Assembly: GCA_050180485.1 (NCBI GenBank)
Contig: JBFXED010000002.1
Location: 124,001 to 188,000, forward strand
Direction: 5' to 3'
Source of the DNA: CADEGL01 sp050180485
GTDB lineage: Bacteria; Pseudomonadota; Alphaproteobacteria; CADEGL01
Length of the DNA stretch: 64,000 bases
In this document: piece after piece, positions 1 to 8,900 of the stretch
How the letters are laid out: each line of letters begins with the position of its first letter
Numbering within the stretch: the stretch's first letter is position 1
Program-made: the position numbers and the translations under genes
Notes under the pieces: model-generated
Databases searched by the model: none
What the model saw: the letters and a program-made list of their open reading frames with translations, nothing else
Told to the model about the DNA's origin: nothing

Positions 1-582
1 CATCAACGCGGCCGCGCGCCAACGCCCATCCGGCCCGCGGCCGGCGGCGGACTTGATCGAGGTCTGAATCTGCTCGGAGCGTTCGAAGTAGCGGCGCGCG
101 CATTCCGACATAGTGGCGCCTTCCAACTCCACGATGCCCTGGTAACGGTCGGTCTCCGGCCCCTGGTCCACGGTGAAAGCCAAGTAGCCCTTGCCGATCA
201 GGGCCGGCACGGGGCCGGCACCGTTGCCATTTCCCGCCACGGCCAAGCGCTTCTGATCGAACTGGGCATAGCCGCGCATGGCGCCGCCGCTCATCAGGTC
301 GGCGACCACCAAACCTACCGGGCCGTCGCCCTTGGTTTGGAAGGTGAAGATACCGTCGTATTTGAGCGCGCCGGCCAGCACGGCCGACAAAGCCAGCGTC
401 TCGCCAAGCAGCGTCGCCACCGGCGTCGGATAATCATGGCGGCGGAGCACCTCGTCGGCGACGGCGCCCAGACGCACAAGCTGGCCGCGCACCTCGCTGC
501 CTTCGATTCGGAAGGGCTGAATCAGATCGTCGGTCGGAGGCGCGCTTCCGGCCAAGCCGGAAACCGTCGATGGGTCGCTCAA
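1..582 (-). CDS. hslO: Hsp33 redox-regulated holdase chaperone, N-terminal part (runs off window)
   Basis: The visible 194 residues match the N-terminal domain of Hsp33, the cytoplasmic chaperone activated by oxidation of a C-terminal zinc centre; that zinc domain lies outside the window. Recognisable stretches are DDLIQPFRIEGSEVRGQLVR near the start, LLGETLALSAVLAG, and QTKGDGPVGLVVADLMSGG. No good ATG exists. I chose TTG at 582, with TAGGA eight bases upstream; the start is therefore tentative. It lies 66 bp downstream of argF on the same strand, the usual argD-argF-hslO order in alphaproteobacteria, so it is probably the last gene of that operon. The family assignment is firm. Confidence 0.9.
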   Translation of the reverse strand, partial: MSDPSTVSGLAGSAPPTDDLIQPFRIEGSEVRGQLVRLGAVADEVLRRHDYPTPVATLLGETLALSAVLAGALKYDGIFTFQTKGDGPVGLVVADLMSGGAMRGYAQFDQKRLAVAGNGNGAGPVPALIGKGYLAFTVDQGPETDRYQGIVELEGATMSECARRYFERSEQIQTSIKSAAGRGPDGRWRAAALM

Positions 583-648
583 GCGCAGAATCCTAAATCC
601 GGAATGGAGACTTTCTGATTTAGGAAGCCCGCCGCCGCGCGGCAAGCC

Positions 649-1560
649 TTACTGCAGGCACCAGTCGAGGATGCCTTTCTGCGCGTGAAGACGATTCTCG
701 GCCTCGTCCCACACCACCGACTGCGGCCCGTCCAGCACGTCGCCCGTCACCTCGTCGTCGCGGTGGGCAGGCAGGCAATGCATGAACACGGCATCCGGTT
801 TGGCCAGCGCCATGGCGCGTGCATCGACGCGGAAGGGCTGGAACTTCTTGAGACGGTGCGCATCCGGGGTCTGGCCCATGGAAACCCAGGTATCGGTCAC
901 GACGCAATCCGCGCCGCGCACGGCGGCGTCGAGCTCGTGCATGATCTCGACCTTGCCGCCGTTCTTCCGCGCCCAATCAAGCAGCGGCTTGGGTGGCTCC
1001 AAGGGACCGGGGCACGCCACCTTCAGACCGAAACCGAAGCGCGCCGATGCTTGAATCCATGTGTTGGTCATGTTGTTGACGTCGCCCGCCCAAGCCACCG
1101 CCTTGCCCGTGATAGGCCCACGCCGCTCCTCGAAGGTCAGGATGTCGGCCATGAGCTGGCACGGATGCGAGCGGCTGGTCAGCCCGTTGATGACGGGCAC
1201 CGTGGCGTGGGATGCCAGCTCGATCAGCTTGTCATGGTCGCTGGTGCGCAACATGATCGCGTCGACATAGCGCGAGAGCACGCGCGCCGTATCGCCGATC
1301 GTCTCGCCCCGGCCGAGCTGGGTGTCGTGGCTTTCCAGCACGATCACCTCGCCGCCCAATTGGCGCATGCCGACCTCGAACGACACGCGCGTGCGCGTGG
1401 AGGGCCGCTCGAAGATCATCGCCAGCATCTTGCCCTTGAGCGGCTGCAGCCGTTCGCCGGCCACGTTGGCGCGCTTGAAGCCCGCCGCCGCGGTCAGGAT
1501 GCTGCGCAGGACCGGCGTCTCCAACCGGTCCAGATCGAGAAAGTGCCGGGGCTCAGGCAT
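649..1560 (-). CDS. argF: ornithine carbamoyltransferase
   Basis: This 303-residue enzyme transfers carbamoyl phosphate to ornithine to give citrulline in arginine biosynthesis (cytoplasm, trimer). The carbamoyl phosphate loop FERPSTRTRVSFE and the HCLPAHR motif of the ornithine-binding side are both intact, as is the full family length of about 300-310. The start is ATG at 1560 (MPEPRHFLDL). It overlaps the argD stop by 8 bp (ATGCCTGA), which points to translational coupling. A longer reading upstream to 1614 lies inside argD and is not needed. The gene is the middle member of argD-argF-hslO. Confidence 0.97.
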   Translation of the reverse strand: MPEPRHFLDLDRLETPVLRSILTAAAGFKRANVAGERLQPLKGKMLAMIFERPSTRTRVSFEVGMRQLGGEVIVLESHDTQLGRGETIGDTARVLSRYVDAIMLRTSDHDKLIELASHATVPVINGLTSRSHPCQLMADILTFEERRGPITGKAVAWAGDVNNMTNTWIQASARFGFGLKVACPGPLEPPKPLLDWARKNGGKVEIMHELDAAVRGADCVVTDTWVSMGQTPDAHRLKKFQPFRVDARAMALAKPDAVFMHCLPAHRDDEVTGDVLDGPQSVVWDEAENRLHAQKGILDWCLQ

Positions 1561-2731
1561 GGCCGGTCCAGGAGGCCGCGGTCTTGTCGATGATCGCGGC
1601 CGCCTCCTCCACATGGCTCTCGTCGATGATGAGCGGCGGCGCCAAACGCACCACGTTATCGCCCGCGCCCACGGTGATCAGACCGTTGGCCAGAAGCCGC
1701 TCGCCCAGCGTGTCGTTCGGGACCCGACACTTCAGGCCCAGCATCAGGCCCATGCCACGCAGCTCTTCGAACACGGTGGGGTGCTTGCGCACGATCACGT
1801 TCAGCTTGTCCTGCGTGATCTTGGCCATGCGGTCGACGTTGGTCATGAAACCGTCGGACTCCAGCACGTCGAGCACGGCGTTGCCGACCGCCATGGCCAG
1901 CGGATTGCCGCCGAAGGTCGAACCGTGACTGCCATAGGTCATGCCGACGGCGGCCTTTTCGGTCGCCAGCAAGGCACCCAACGGGAACCCGCCGCCAAAG
2001 CCCTTGGCCGTCGCGACCAAATCCGGCTTCACGCCGAACTTCTGGTGCGCGAACAGGGCGCCGGTGCGCCCCGCCCCGGTCTGCACCTCGTCGAAGAACA
2101 GCAGCAGGCCGTATTCGTCCGCCACTTTGCGCAGACCTTCCATGTATTCCTTGGTCGCGGGGCGAATGCCGCCCTCGCCGTGCACGGGCTCGACCAGGAT
2201 CGCGCCGGTCTTCTCGGTGATGGCGGCGCGCAGCTCGTTCAAGTTGTTGAAGCTGACATGGTCGAAGCCGTCCACCAGCGGCCCGAAGCCCTTGGTGTGC
2301 TTCTCCTGCCCGCCCGCGGCGATGGTGGCCAGGGTGCGGCCGTGGAACGCGCCGTTGGTGCAGATGATGCGATAGCGCTCCGGATGGCCGGTGGCGTCGT
2401 GATACTTGCGCACCACCTTGATGCCGGCCTCGATTGCCTCGGCGCCCGAGTTCGCGAAGAACACGGTGTCGGCGAAGCTGCTCTTGACCAGCCGCTCGGC
2501 CAGCCGCTCCTGCTCCGGGATGCGGAACAGATTCGAGACGTGCCACAGCTTGCGCGCCTGGGTCTCGAGGGCCTTCACGAGATGGGGATGGGTATGGCCC
2601 AGCATGGTCACGGCGATGCCGCTGCCGAAGTCCAGATAGCGTCGCCCGTCGGTGCCGAACAGATAGGCACCCTCGCCCCGGTCGAAGGCGAGATCCAACC
2701 GTTTGAAGACCGGCATGGATGAAGGAATCAC
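1553..2731 (-). CDS. argD: acetylornithine aminotransferase
   Basis: A class III PLP-dependent aminotransferase of 392 residues that converts N-acetylglutamate semialdehyde to N-acetylornithine, and may also serve lysine biosynthesis (succinyldiaminopimelate aminotransferase). Visible landmarks are FGSGIAVTMLGH near the N terminus, FANSGAEAIEAGIK, GAFHGRT, the LFFDEVQTGAGRTG segment carrying the PLP aspartate, and ATAKGFGGGFPLGA with the Schiff-base lysine. The start is GTG at 2731 with GGAG just upstream; ATG at 2716 would be an alternative. It leads the argD-argF-hslO operon. The terminator at 2778-2800 separates it from the upstream Kdo hydroxylase gene, so its promoter should lie between 2732 and 2782. 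Confidence 0.96.
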   Translation of the reverse strand: MIPSSMPVFKRLDLAFDRGEGAYLFGTDGRRYLDFGSGIAVTMLGHTHPHLVKALETQARKLWHVSNLFRIPEQERLAERLVKSSFADTVFFANSGAEAIEAGIKVVRKYHDATGHPERYRIICTNGAFHGRTLATIAAGGQEKHTKGFGPLVDGFDHVSFNNLNELRAAITEKTGAILVEPVHGEGGIRPATKEYMEGLRKVADEYGLLLFFDEVQTGAGRTGALFAHQKFGVKPDLVATAKGFGGGFPLGALLATEKAAVGMTYGSHGSTFGGNPLAMAVGNAVLDVLESDGFMTNVDRMAKITQDKLNVIVRKHPTVFEELRGMGLMLGLKCRVPNDTLGERLLANGLITVGAGDNVVRLAPPLIIDESHVEEAAAIIDKTAASWTGHA

Positions 2732-2777
2732 GGGCTTGGCTCCGTTTGCGCGTGTGGCCGATGTTGTCAGAGAAGCG

Positions 2778-2800
2778 AAAAATCCGCGCTAAAGCGCGGA
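2778..2800 (-). terminator. Rho-independent terminator, minus strand
   Basis: A perfect 7-bp stem TCCGCGC/GCGCGGA (2783-2789 and 2794-2800) with a TAAA loop is followed, reading on the minus strand, by five Ts (2782-2778). It lies about 120 bp downstream of the Kdo hydroxylase stop and 50 bp upstream of argD, so it should end the mscS-permease-kdoO transcript. Confidence 0.7.
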
Positions 2801-2920
2801 AAAGCGGCGAGTATTTGCACCAAGGGGGGGTCTGTCAAGGAAAGGTGGCGCCGGATGCGAGACCCGCGGATGTCTCTAAATTAGGATTTTTATCTTAAAT
2901 TCTGACCCGCCCTAAGGCCC

Positions 2921-3811
2921 CTAAGCGAGGGCACGGCCGGACAGGCGTTCCAGCACTTTGAGGGGGGAGCGCTCGGGAAAATAAAGGGCCTTGATGGGCA
3001 GATGCAGCGTCTGCTCCATCATGAACTGGCCGGACAAGGCGGCGTGGGCGGTCTGGTCGGAAAAGCAAACCCAGGTCGAGCCAGGCGGAAAGCCGAAACT
3101 CAGATGCGAGGCCCGGGCTTGGTAGCCGCCGTCCTGTTTCATCGCGTCGTGGATGCGCAGCATGGCGTGGTCGTAGCGGCTGCGGCGCGACTTGGTGATG
3201 CCCAATGTCTTCAGGACGATCGCGGTACCCGGCGCCGGCGGCCGGACCCGGGGCAGGAATTCGGCCGCGGTCCGCTCGAACAAGTCGCCCACCTTCCACA
3301 CACGGTCGACCGCGCCCGGATGGACGTTGGTGAACACGCGCAGGATGCGCTCGCCGCGATTTGGCCGGGACGGAAAGGAATCGACGTGCAGCAGCGTGTC
3401 GTCCTTGCGCCAGGACAGCTTGTGGCTTTCGACGTTGCCGGGACGGAAGCTGGTCGGCGCCACGCGCAGATGGGCCACGTAACCGGGGAACAGCGCGTGG
3501 ATCAGGGCCAGCGCGCCGGTTTGGAAGCGCGCTATCATGGCGGCCAACCCCGCCAGTTCCTCGGGCGATCCTTGCGCGCCGCGCACGCCGCCGGTAGCGG
3601 CGGCGCGCACCGGCTCGTAGCTCACGCTTTTGTGGGTGCCGGAGAGCCAGCGCGGATCGAGGAACGGCGCCTCCGATTGCCGCAGGTCGAAGCCCAGCCT
3701 GGGCAAGAACAGTACCTTGCCCTGTTCGATTTCCCCGGCCAGCCGGCGCGACTCCTCAGTCTCGATCGCGGGCGACCACTCGCTAAAGGGAAGTTCGACA
3801 ATGCGGTACAT
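2921..3811 (-). CDS. kdoO: Kdo hydroxylase family protein (Fe(II)/2-oxoglutarate dependent)
   Basis: This 296-residue protein resembles the Kdo hydroxylases (KdoO), which 3-hydroxylate the Kdo sugar of lipopolysaccharide to give Ko. Family-like stretches are HVDSFPSRPNRGERILRVF, with the proximal His/Asp metal ligands, then VWKVGDLFE, KSRRSRYDHAMLRIHDAMK, and DQTAHAALSGQ carrying the probable distal His. The C terminus SPLKVLERLSGRALA also fits. There is no signal peptide or membrane segment, as expected for an enzyme acting at the inner face of the inner membrane. It is the last gene of an mscS/ABC permease/kdoO run, 76 bp after the permease. The family call is from memory of sequence patterns; substrate identity is inferred. 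Confidence 0.8.
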   Translation of the reverse strand: MYRIVELPFSEWSPAIETEESRRLAGEIEQGKVLFLPRLGFDLRQSEAPFLDPRWLSGTHKSVSYEPVRAAATGGVRGAQGSPEELAGLAAMIARFQTGALALIHALFPGYVAHLRVAPTSFRPGNVESHKLSWRKDDTLLHVDSFPSRPNRGERILRVFTNVHPGAVDRVWKVGDLFERTAAEFLPRVRPPAPGTAIVLKTLGITKSRRSRYDHAMLRIHDAMKQDGGYQARASHLSFGFPPGSTWVCFSDQTAHAALSGQFMMEQTLHLPIKALYFPERSPLKVLERLSGRALA

Positions 3812-3887
3812 GGTTCAACGGCGCGCGAATCAGCCCTTCCAACAACGCCATTCTACCTGAACCCACGCCCGGTTTGGGCAGCGCAAT

Positions 3888-4688
3888 TCAGACTTTCAGC
3901 TTATAGCCCCGCGCGAACATCGCGTAGCACAGGAGGCTCAACGCCGCATTGGCGGCCAGCATCACGAGCGCGCCGTCCAGGTGCAGCGCCTCGGCCGTGC
4001 CTGTGAAGCCCGAGCGGAACCCATCGATCAGATAGAAGAACGGATTGGCGTGAGCCACGCCGTGCCAGAAGGGCGGCAAGGCATCGACGGAATAAAAGGT
4101 GCCCGACAGGAAGGCCAGCGGCGTGACGACGAAGTTCGTCACCGCGGCCAGATGGTCGAATTTCTCGGACCAGATGCCGGCCGCGATGCCGATCAGCGAC
4201 ATCAGGAGAGCGCCGGCGCCGCCGAAGAAAAGGACCGCCGCGAAATCCGCGACATGCATCCGCACAAAGGGTGAAAGCGCGGCGATCGTCGCCATCGCGA
4301 CCAGGATGCCGCGTGTCATGCCGCCCAGCGCGATGCCGATGGTCAGCTCCGCCGCCGATAGAGGCGGCATCAGGATGTCGACGATGTTGCCCTGGATCTT
4401 GCCGATCAGGATGGACGAGGAGGTGTTGGCGAAGGATTGCTGCATCACCGCCGCCATGACCAGGCCGGGGGCGAGGAACTGGGCATAGGGCACGCCGCCG
4501 ATCTCGGCCGTCTTGCCGAGCGCCAGCGTGAAGATGGCCAGGAACAACAGGGTCGTCACCATGGGCGCCAGGATCGTCTGGGTGAAGACCTTGAGGAAGC
4601 GGCGCACCTCCTTCAGGTAAAGCGTCCAAAGGCCAAGCCCGTTGATGGCGCCGTAGCGGCGGACTTTCCTGGATGCGGCGGCATTCAT
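3888..4688 (-). CDS. ABC-2 type transporter permease
   Basis: A 266-residue inner-membrane permease with six hydrophobic segments and the ABC-2 pattern: an amphipathic N-terminal helix (LWTLYLKEVRRFLKVF), TLLFLAIFTLALG, a long loop with PGLVMAAVMQQSF, and the late PLAFLSGTFYSVDALPPFW and ANPFFYLIDGFR motifs typical of drug or polysaccharide export permeases. No ATP-binding subunit is adjacent on either side, so its partner lies elsewhere or upstream outside this locus. The start is ATG at 4688, three bases after the stop of the mechanosensitive channel gene, implying one transcript. Substrate unknown. Confidence 0.88.
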   Translation of the reverse strand: MNAAASRKVRRYGAINGLGLWTLYLKEVRRFLKVFTQTILAPMVTTLLFLAIFTLALGKTAEIGGVPYAQFLAPGLVMAAVMQQSFANTSSSILIGKIQGNIVDILMPPLSAAELTIGIALGGMTRGILVAMATIAALSPFVRMHVADFAAVLFFGGAGALLMSLIGIAAGIWSEKFDHLAAVTNFVVTPLAFLSGTFYSVDALPPFWHGVAHANPFFYLIDGFRSGFTGTAEALHLDGALVMLAANAALSLLCYAMFARGYKLKV

Positions 4689-4691
4689 GGC

Positions 4692-7004
4692 TCAGTCTTC
4701 GTCCTTCTTTTTCCCGCCCGCTTTCGCGGGATTCTCCTTGGGTTCGACCGCCGGCAGCGCGTCGGCCAAGTGCAGCATCCGCTGGGGGAACGGAATCTCG
4801 ATGCCCAACTCGTCGAAGCGCTTCTTCATACGGCGGCGGAACTCGCGCGCCACGGTCCATTGCATGATCGGTTGGGTCTTGATGCGCGAACGGATGACCA
4901 CGGCCGAATCGGCCAATTGGTCGACGCCCACCACCTCGATGGGTGCCAGGATCATGGCTTTGAATTTCTCGTCGGCGCGCATGCCTTCACCGATCTCCTC
5001 GATCACGGTCATGACATGGTCGACGTCTTCCTTGTAGCCGACGCCCGCGTCGATCACCGCGTAGGAATAATCCTTGGTCATGTTGGTGACGGTGGTCACT
5101 TCGCTGAACGGCACCGTGTAGACCGAACCGTCGAAATCGCGAAGCTGCACGCTGCCGATGTTGAGCGCCTCGACCAGACCCGACTTGCCGCCCACGGTCA
5201 CCACATCGCCGACGGCGATACTGTCCTCCAACAGCATGCTGAGTCCCTTCAGCACGTCCTTGGCCAGGCTTTGCGCACCAAGGCCGACGGCGATGCCGAT
5301 CACGCCCGCGCTGGCCAAGAGCGGCGCGATATTCACGCCCAGTTCGGACAGCACGATGAACAGGACCATGACGCCCAGTACGGTGACCAGGCAGCCGCGC
5401 AAGATGGGCAGGACGGTGCGAAGCCGACTGCGGCGCGCCACGTCGCGTTCGGAGGTTAGCTTGTATTCGATGAACGCCCCGGCCGCCTCCCACACCAGGA
5501 AGGCCAGGAGGACGACGAGCAAGATCGTGGCCACACTGCCCGCGGCACCGCGGCCGACATCGGATGCCAAGGCGCCCATCGGGTCCAGGTTCCAGGCGTG
5601 CAGGATGGCGAAGAACGCGGCGATACCGATCAGAATCTGCGCCGCGATCTGCAAGCCGGTCACATAGCGGTTGGCACGGGATTCGAGAAACGGCAGGCGC
5701 CGTTTCAGGTCATCGGAGATGGTGAAACCGCGCGCGATCAGTTGGCTGGCGGCGGTCGCCAGGATGCGGGCGGCCACGATGATAGCGAGCGTCAGGAGCG
5801 AACCGCGCGCGATCAGCTCGAAGCCGCCCTTGATGCCCGCGATCCAGACAATATAGGCGCCTATGACGTAGAGAAGCGCCAGCAAGTGCCAGACGCTCGA
5901 GATCAGCGACTTCAGGCGGTAGACCGTCGTCGGGGGCTCGGGCCGCCGGCCGCGAATCCAAGCCGCCACCGGCGTCCGGTTCTGCAGCACGAACAGGACC
6001 GCCATGGCCGTGAGAGCCAGGCCGACCACATGGAAGGCCGCACGCCCCGTGCCGCGCGGCAATCCCAGAAGTGGCAACGATGCCGCGATGACATAGCCGT
6101 ACAAGCCGAGCGCCGTGAACCGCCGTAGCCAGACGTAAATGTATCCCGCCGTCTCATCGCTGAGGCGCAGGAAGCGGAGCGCGGGCGCCTCGGGAGCCAA
6201 GGCCATGCGCACCGCGGCCATGACCAGGCAGGTCAGGATATGGGCGTTGGCCAAATCGAGCGTCGCGATGCGGAAGCCGCGCGGCAGGTCGAGGAAAGGT
6301 ATCACGGCATAGGCGATGCCGGCAAAGACGGCGATGGGCACCACATCGACCACAGTGCGCGCCAGAAGCCGCGCCAGACGCAGGACCACGCCACGCACCG
6401 GCGGTTCCGCCAGCTTCTGCCGCATGCGCGCCAGCACCCGGCCGGTGAGAAGCTGGCCCAAATAACCGACGACCAGAACGCCCGCCAGCTTGAGCAGGTT
6501 GACGACCCACGGTGTGTCGATGCGCGCCTGCCGCAGACGGCTTCCCGTGTCCGCGAAATCCTCCGGAATCCGCCGGATAACCGCGCCGACTTCGGACAAT
6601 TGCACGCTCAGCCGCTCGACCGACTGGTCGAGGAAGGTGAGCAGCGCGCTTTCGGCCATCTCGCCGTTGCCCGCTTCCTTCTCGCGCATGGCGATCAGGG
6701 CGCGCAGGTCTTTGATCAGTTCGGTGCGCTTGCCTTCATTCTCGAGCGTGGAAAGCAGCGACTTGAGATCGCCGGTCGGCACCGCGTCGAGGCGCGGGCC
6801 CTGCTCGTCGTCCGCGGGCTGCGCCGGCCGGGTGGCCTCGGGCTGGGCCGCTTCCGCCGGCGGGACCGCGCCCTGCCCTTCTGGCTGCGCGGATTCCACG
6901 GGCTGTGCCGCCTGGCCCAAGGCGGGCAACGGCACGGTGCTCAACAAGAGCAAAGGAAGAATGAGGTGGCGTGCAAGAGCACGCCATCCGGGGACAAGGA
7001 TCAT
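4692..7004 (-). CDS. MscS-family mechanosensitive ion channel, large form
   Basis: A 770-residue inner-membrane channel that would release solutes on hypo-osmotic shock. From ATG 7004 the protein begins with a signal peptide (ILPLLLLSTVPLPALG), then an Ala/Pro/Glu-rich periplasmic stretch, a helical periplasmic region up to about residue 150, and about ten membrane segments. The C-terminal MscS core is clear: pore helix LASAGVIGIAVGLGAQSLAK, then the beta domain (DSIAVGDVVTVGGKSGLVE) and a cytoplasmic domain ending RMLHLADALP plus a Lys-rich tail. GTG 7040 would add 12 residues before the signal peptide and is less likely. It is first in a run with the ABC permease and kdoO, all envelope functions. 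Confidence 0.92.
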   Translation of the reverse strand: MILVPGWRALARHLILPLLLLSTVPLPALGQAAQPVESAQPEGQGAVPPAEAAQPEATRPAQPADDEQGPRLDAVPTGDLKSLLSTLENEGKRTELIKDLRALIAMREKEAGNGEMAESALLTFLDQSVERLSVQLSEVGAVIRRIPEDFADTGSRLRQARIDTPWVVNLLKLAGVLVVGYLGQLLTGRVLARMRQKLAEPPVRGVVLRLARLLARTVVDVVPIAVFAGIAYAVIPFLDLPRGFRIATLDLANAHILTCLVMAAVRMALAPEAPALRFLRLSDETAGYIYVWLRRFTALGLYGYVIAASLPLLGLPRGTGRAAFHVVGLALTAMAVLFVLQNRTPVAAWIRGRRPEPPTTVYRLKSLISSVWHLLALLYVIGAYIVWIAGIKGGFELIARGSLLTLAIIVAARILATAASQLIARGFTISDDLKRRLPFLESRANRYVTGLQIAAQILIGIAAFFAILHAWNLDPMGALASDVGRGAAGSVATILLVVLLAFLVWEAAGAFIEYKLTSERDVARRSRLRTVLPILRGCLVTVLGVMVLFIVLSELGVNIAPLLASAGVIGIAVGLGAQSLAKDVLKGLSMLLEDSIAVGDVVTVGGKSGLVEALNIGSVQLRDFDGSVYTVPFSEVTTVTNMTKDYSYAVIDAGVGYKEDVDHVMTVIEEIGEGMRADEKFKAMILAPIEVVGVDQLADSAVVIRSRIKTQPIMQWTVAREFRRRMKKRFDELGIEIPFPQRMLHLADALPAVEPKENPAKAGGKKKDED

Positions 7005-7075
7005 GGGGCGAAATCTACCGCCTGGCCGTGCGGGTGTCACATCCCATCCATGGATTCTATAAGTACATCCGATAC

Positions 7076-8029
7076 TTAACGGATATGGGCGGGATCGGTT
7101 CCCGGCGCGCTCGCGCGCGCCCAGCCACCGCCCTCATGGTCGAAACGGAAAGCTTCGGGGTGAAGGATTTCCGCCAGAATTTCGAGGGATTCGACCAGGC
7201 GGGGGCCCGAGCGATTGAAGTACTGGTTACCGTCGAGAAGATAGAGATGCCCGTTCCTGACCGCGCTCAGGGATGACCAGCCCGGTAAAGATGTCAGTGC
7301 CGGCATTTCCACGCGGATACGGGAAATGTCGAAGCCGCAAGGCAGGACCAAGATCACGTCGGGGTCGGATGCGCGCAGCGCGTCCCATTCGAGCCAGGGC
7401 GAATGGACGCCGGGCGCACCGAACAGATTGTATCCGCCAGCCAGCTCCACCAACTCCGGCACCCAATTGCCGGCCGCCATCAGCGGATCGATCCATTCGA
7501 CGCAGGCCACACGCGGCCGCGTGCCGAGCGAACGCGCCTTTTCGGCGATCGCGGCGATGCGTGCCTCACAGCTCGCGACCAAGTCCCGTCCCTTCGTAGG
7601 CGCCGACAGCGCATCGGCCACACGCGTGATGTCCCGCCACACATCGGTCAGCGCGTAGGGCGCCAACGGCACCACATGGGGCGCGGTGCCGGTCCAATCG
7701 GCCAGCGCCTCTTCCAGATCCTTAAAGCTGACCGCGCACACCTCGCACTGGGTTTGCGTTACGATCACGTCGGGTTTGAGGGCGCGCAGCCGCTCTGCAT
7801 CGACGCGGTAGACCGACAAACCCTGCTCGACGATCGTGCGCACTTCGCGGTCGATCGCGGCACTGGGTCGGTGGTGCGCGATCTTAGTCTCGGTGACGGA
7901 TGGCAGATGCGCGACGTCCTCGGGGAAGTCACATTCGTGCGAACGCGCGACGAGCGCGTTCCGGAAGCCGAGCGCACAGACGATTTCCGTCGCGCTGGCC
8001 AGAAGCGAGACGACGCGCGGGGCGCTCAT
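7076..8029 (-). CDS. BtuF-like cobalamin/siderophore-type substrate-binding protein
   Basis: A 317-residue protein of the helical-backbone metal/cobalamin binding family (fold of BtuF). It begins RVVSLLASATEIVCALGF, has RSHECDFP, the first lobe ending KPDVIVTQTQCEVC, then a connecting helix and a second lobe with CVEWIDPLMAAGNWVPEL and PGVHSPWLEWDAL. No signal peptide is present, so it may stay cytoplasmic as many alphaproteobacterial BtuF-like proteins do, or its start may be mis-set. ATG 8029 overlaps the stop of the upstream methyltransferase-like gene by ATGA, implying coupled translation. No permease or ATPase is nearby and no cobalamin riboswitch was found upstream. The ligand is uncertain. 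Confidence 0.8.
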   Translation of the reverse strand: MSAPRVVSLLASATEIVCALGFRNALVARSHECDFPEDVAHLPSVTETKIAHHRPSAAIDREVRTIVEQGLSVYRVDAERLRALKPDVIVTQTQCEVCAVSFKDLEEALADWTGTAPHVVPLAPYALTDVWRDITRVADALSAPTKGRDLVASCEARIAAIAEKARSLGTRPRVACVEWIDPLMAAGNWVPELVELAGGYNLFGAPGVHSPWLEWDALRASDPDVILVLPCGFDISRIRVEMPALTSLPGWSSLSAVRNGHLYLLDGNQYFNRSGPRLVESLEILAEILHPEAFRFDHEGGGWARASAPGTDPAHIR

Positions 8030-8889
8030 AGAGCCCTGGTCCAAGAGGCCACCGAATATCGAGCCACTGGTTTGAGGCAGGCCGCGCGGAAATTGCGCTT
8101 CTTCCGCGCCATCGCCAAGCCGTAAAGCGCGCGGTAGATCGACCGGTTTTTGCGGACGAGGTGCTTGAGCGTTTCGAACGTTCCGCCGTTGGACGGCCCA
8201 GCATCCGGCATGCCCGCCTCCCAGGCCCGTTCGTAGAAGCTCTGCTGCGGAATGCGGCCGACGGTGGAGGCCGGTTCACGGCGGACAACGCAGACGATGC
8301 GGTAAATAGCGTCGTCGAGCCCGCCATGGGATATTGGATAGAGGAGACCGGGTTCATACGCCAGAATCGCCACCTCACCCTTGTATGGGTCGCAGCGCAG
8401 AAGATTCAGGCGCTCCAATGCCCACCCGTTGGCGCGGTAATGATCGTGCAGAAGTGTGGGGGACACCATGTACCACGCGGCATCCATATTGTTGGCGGAC
8501 GGCGCCACATGCACAAGGCGGCCGCCTGGAGCGACCAACCGCCCCAAATATGCGAATGCATCCGGTAAGCGGAACGTCCGCTGTGATTCGCCGAAATCGA
8601 AGACCATGGCGAAACGGCTCGTAAGATGGGCGGGCGGCTCGGGCCGATCGAGGGTATCGCCGCCGGACAGAACATGGACGGAAGAGAAGCCGAGCGCGCG
8701 GAACAAACCCTCCGTAGAAAGTTCGCCATCCGGCATGGCGGATAGCCTAACGCCGACATGCGCGGCGGCAGCCTGCAATGTCGCTTTGTCGAACGAAAGC
8801 CTCCCGCCTGCCACGAACGCATCGCCCGTGAAGGGGCGCGCCCTGACCTCCTCGAGAAGGAACGGCAGGTCGGTCGTTTCAATCGCCAA
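8026..8889 (-). CDS. methyltransferase-like protein, diverged paralogue
   Basis: This 287-residue protein is a tandem paralogue of the next gene upstream; both open MAI(E/D)TTDL and share the pattern LLRALGFSDV/LFRALGFSSV. It carries a Rossmann-type class I methyltransferase signature in weakened form: FAMVFDFGESQRTFRLPDAF at the position of motif IV/post-IV, then GRLVAPGGRLVHVAPS. I see no clear glycine-rich motif I (GxGxG), so SAM binding is doubtful. The C-terminal tail MARKKRNFRAACL is basic. It starts 11 bp after the upstream paralogue and ends in an ATGA overlap with the BtuF-like gene. Function unknown. Confidence 0.6.
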   Translation of the reverse strand: MAIETTDLPFLLEEVRARPFTGDAFVAGGRLSFDKATLQAAAAHVGVRLSAMPDGELSTEGLFRALGFSSVHVLSGGDTLDRPEPPAHLTSRFAMVFDFGESQRTFRLPDAFAYLGRLVAPGGRLVHVAPSANNMDAAWYMVSPTLLHDHYRANGWALERLNLLRCDPYKGEVAILAYEPGLLYPISHGGLDDAIYRIVCVVRREPASTVGRIPQQSFYERAWEAGMPDAGPSNGGTFETLKHLVRKNRSIYRALYGLAMARKKRNFRAACLKPVARYSVASWTRAL

Positions 8890-8900
8890 GAATCGCTCTC

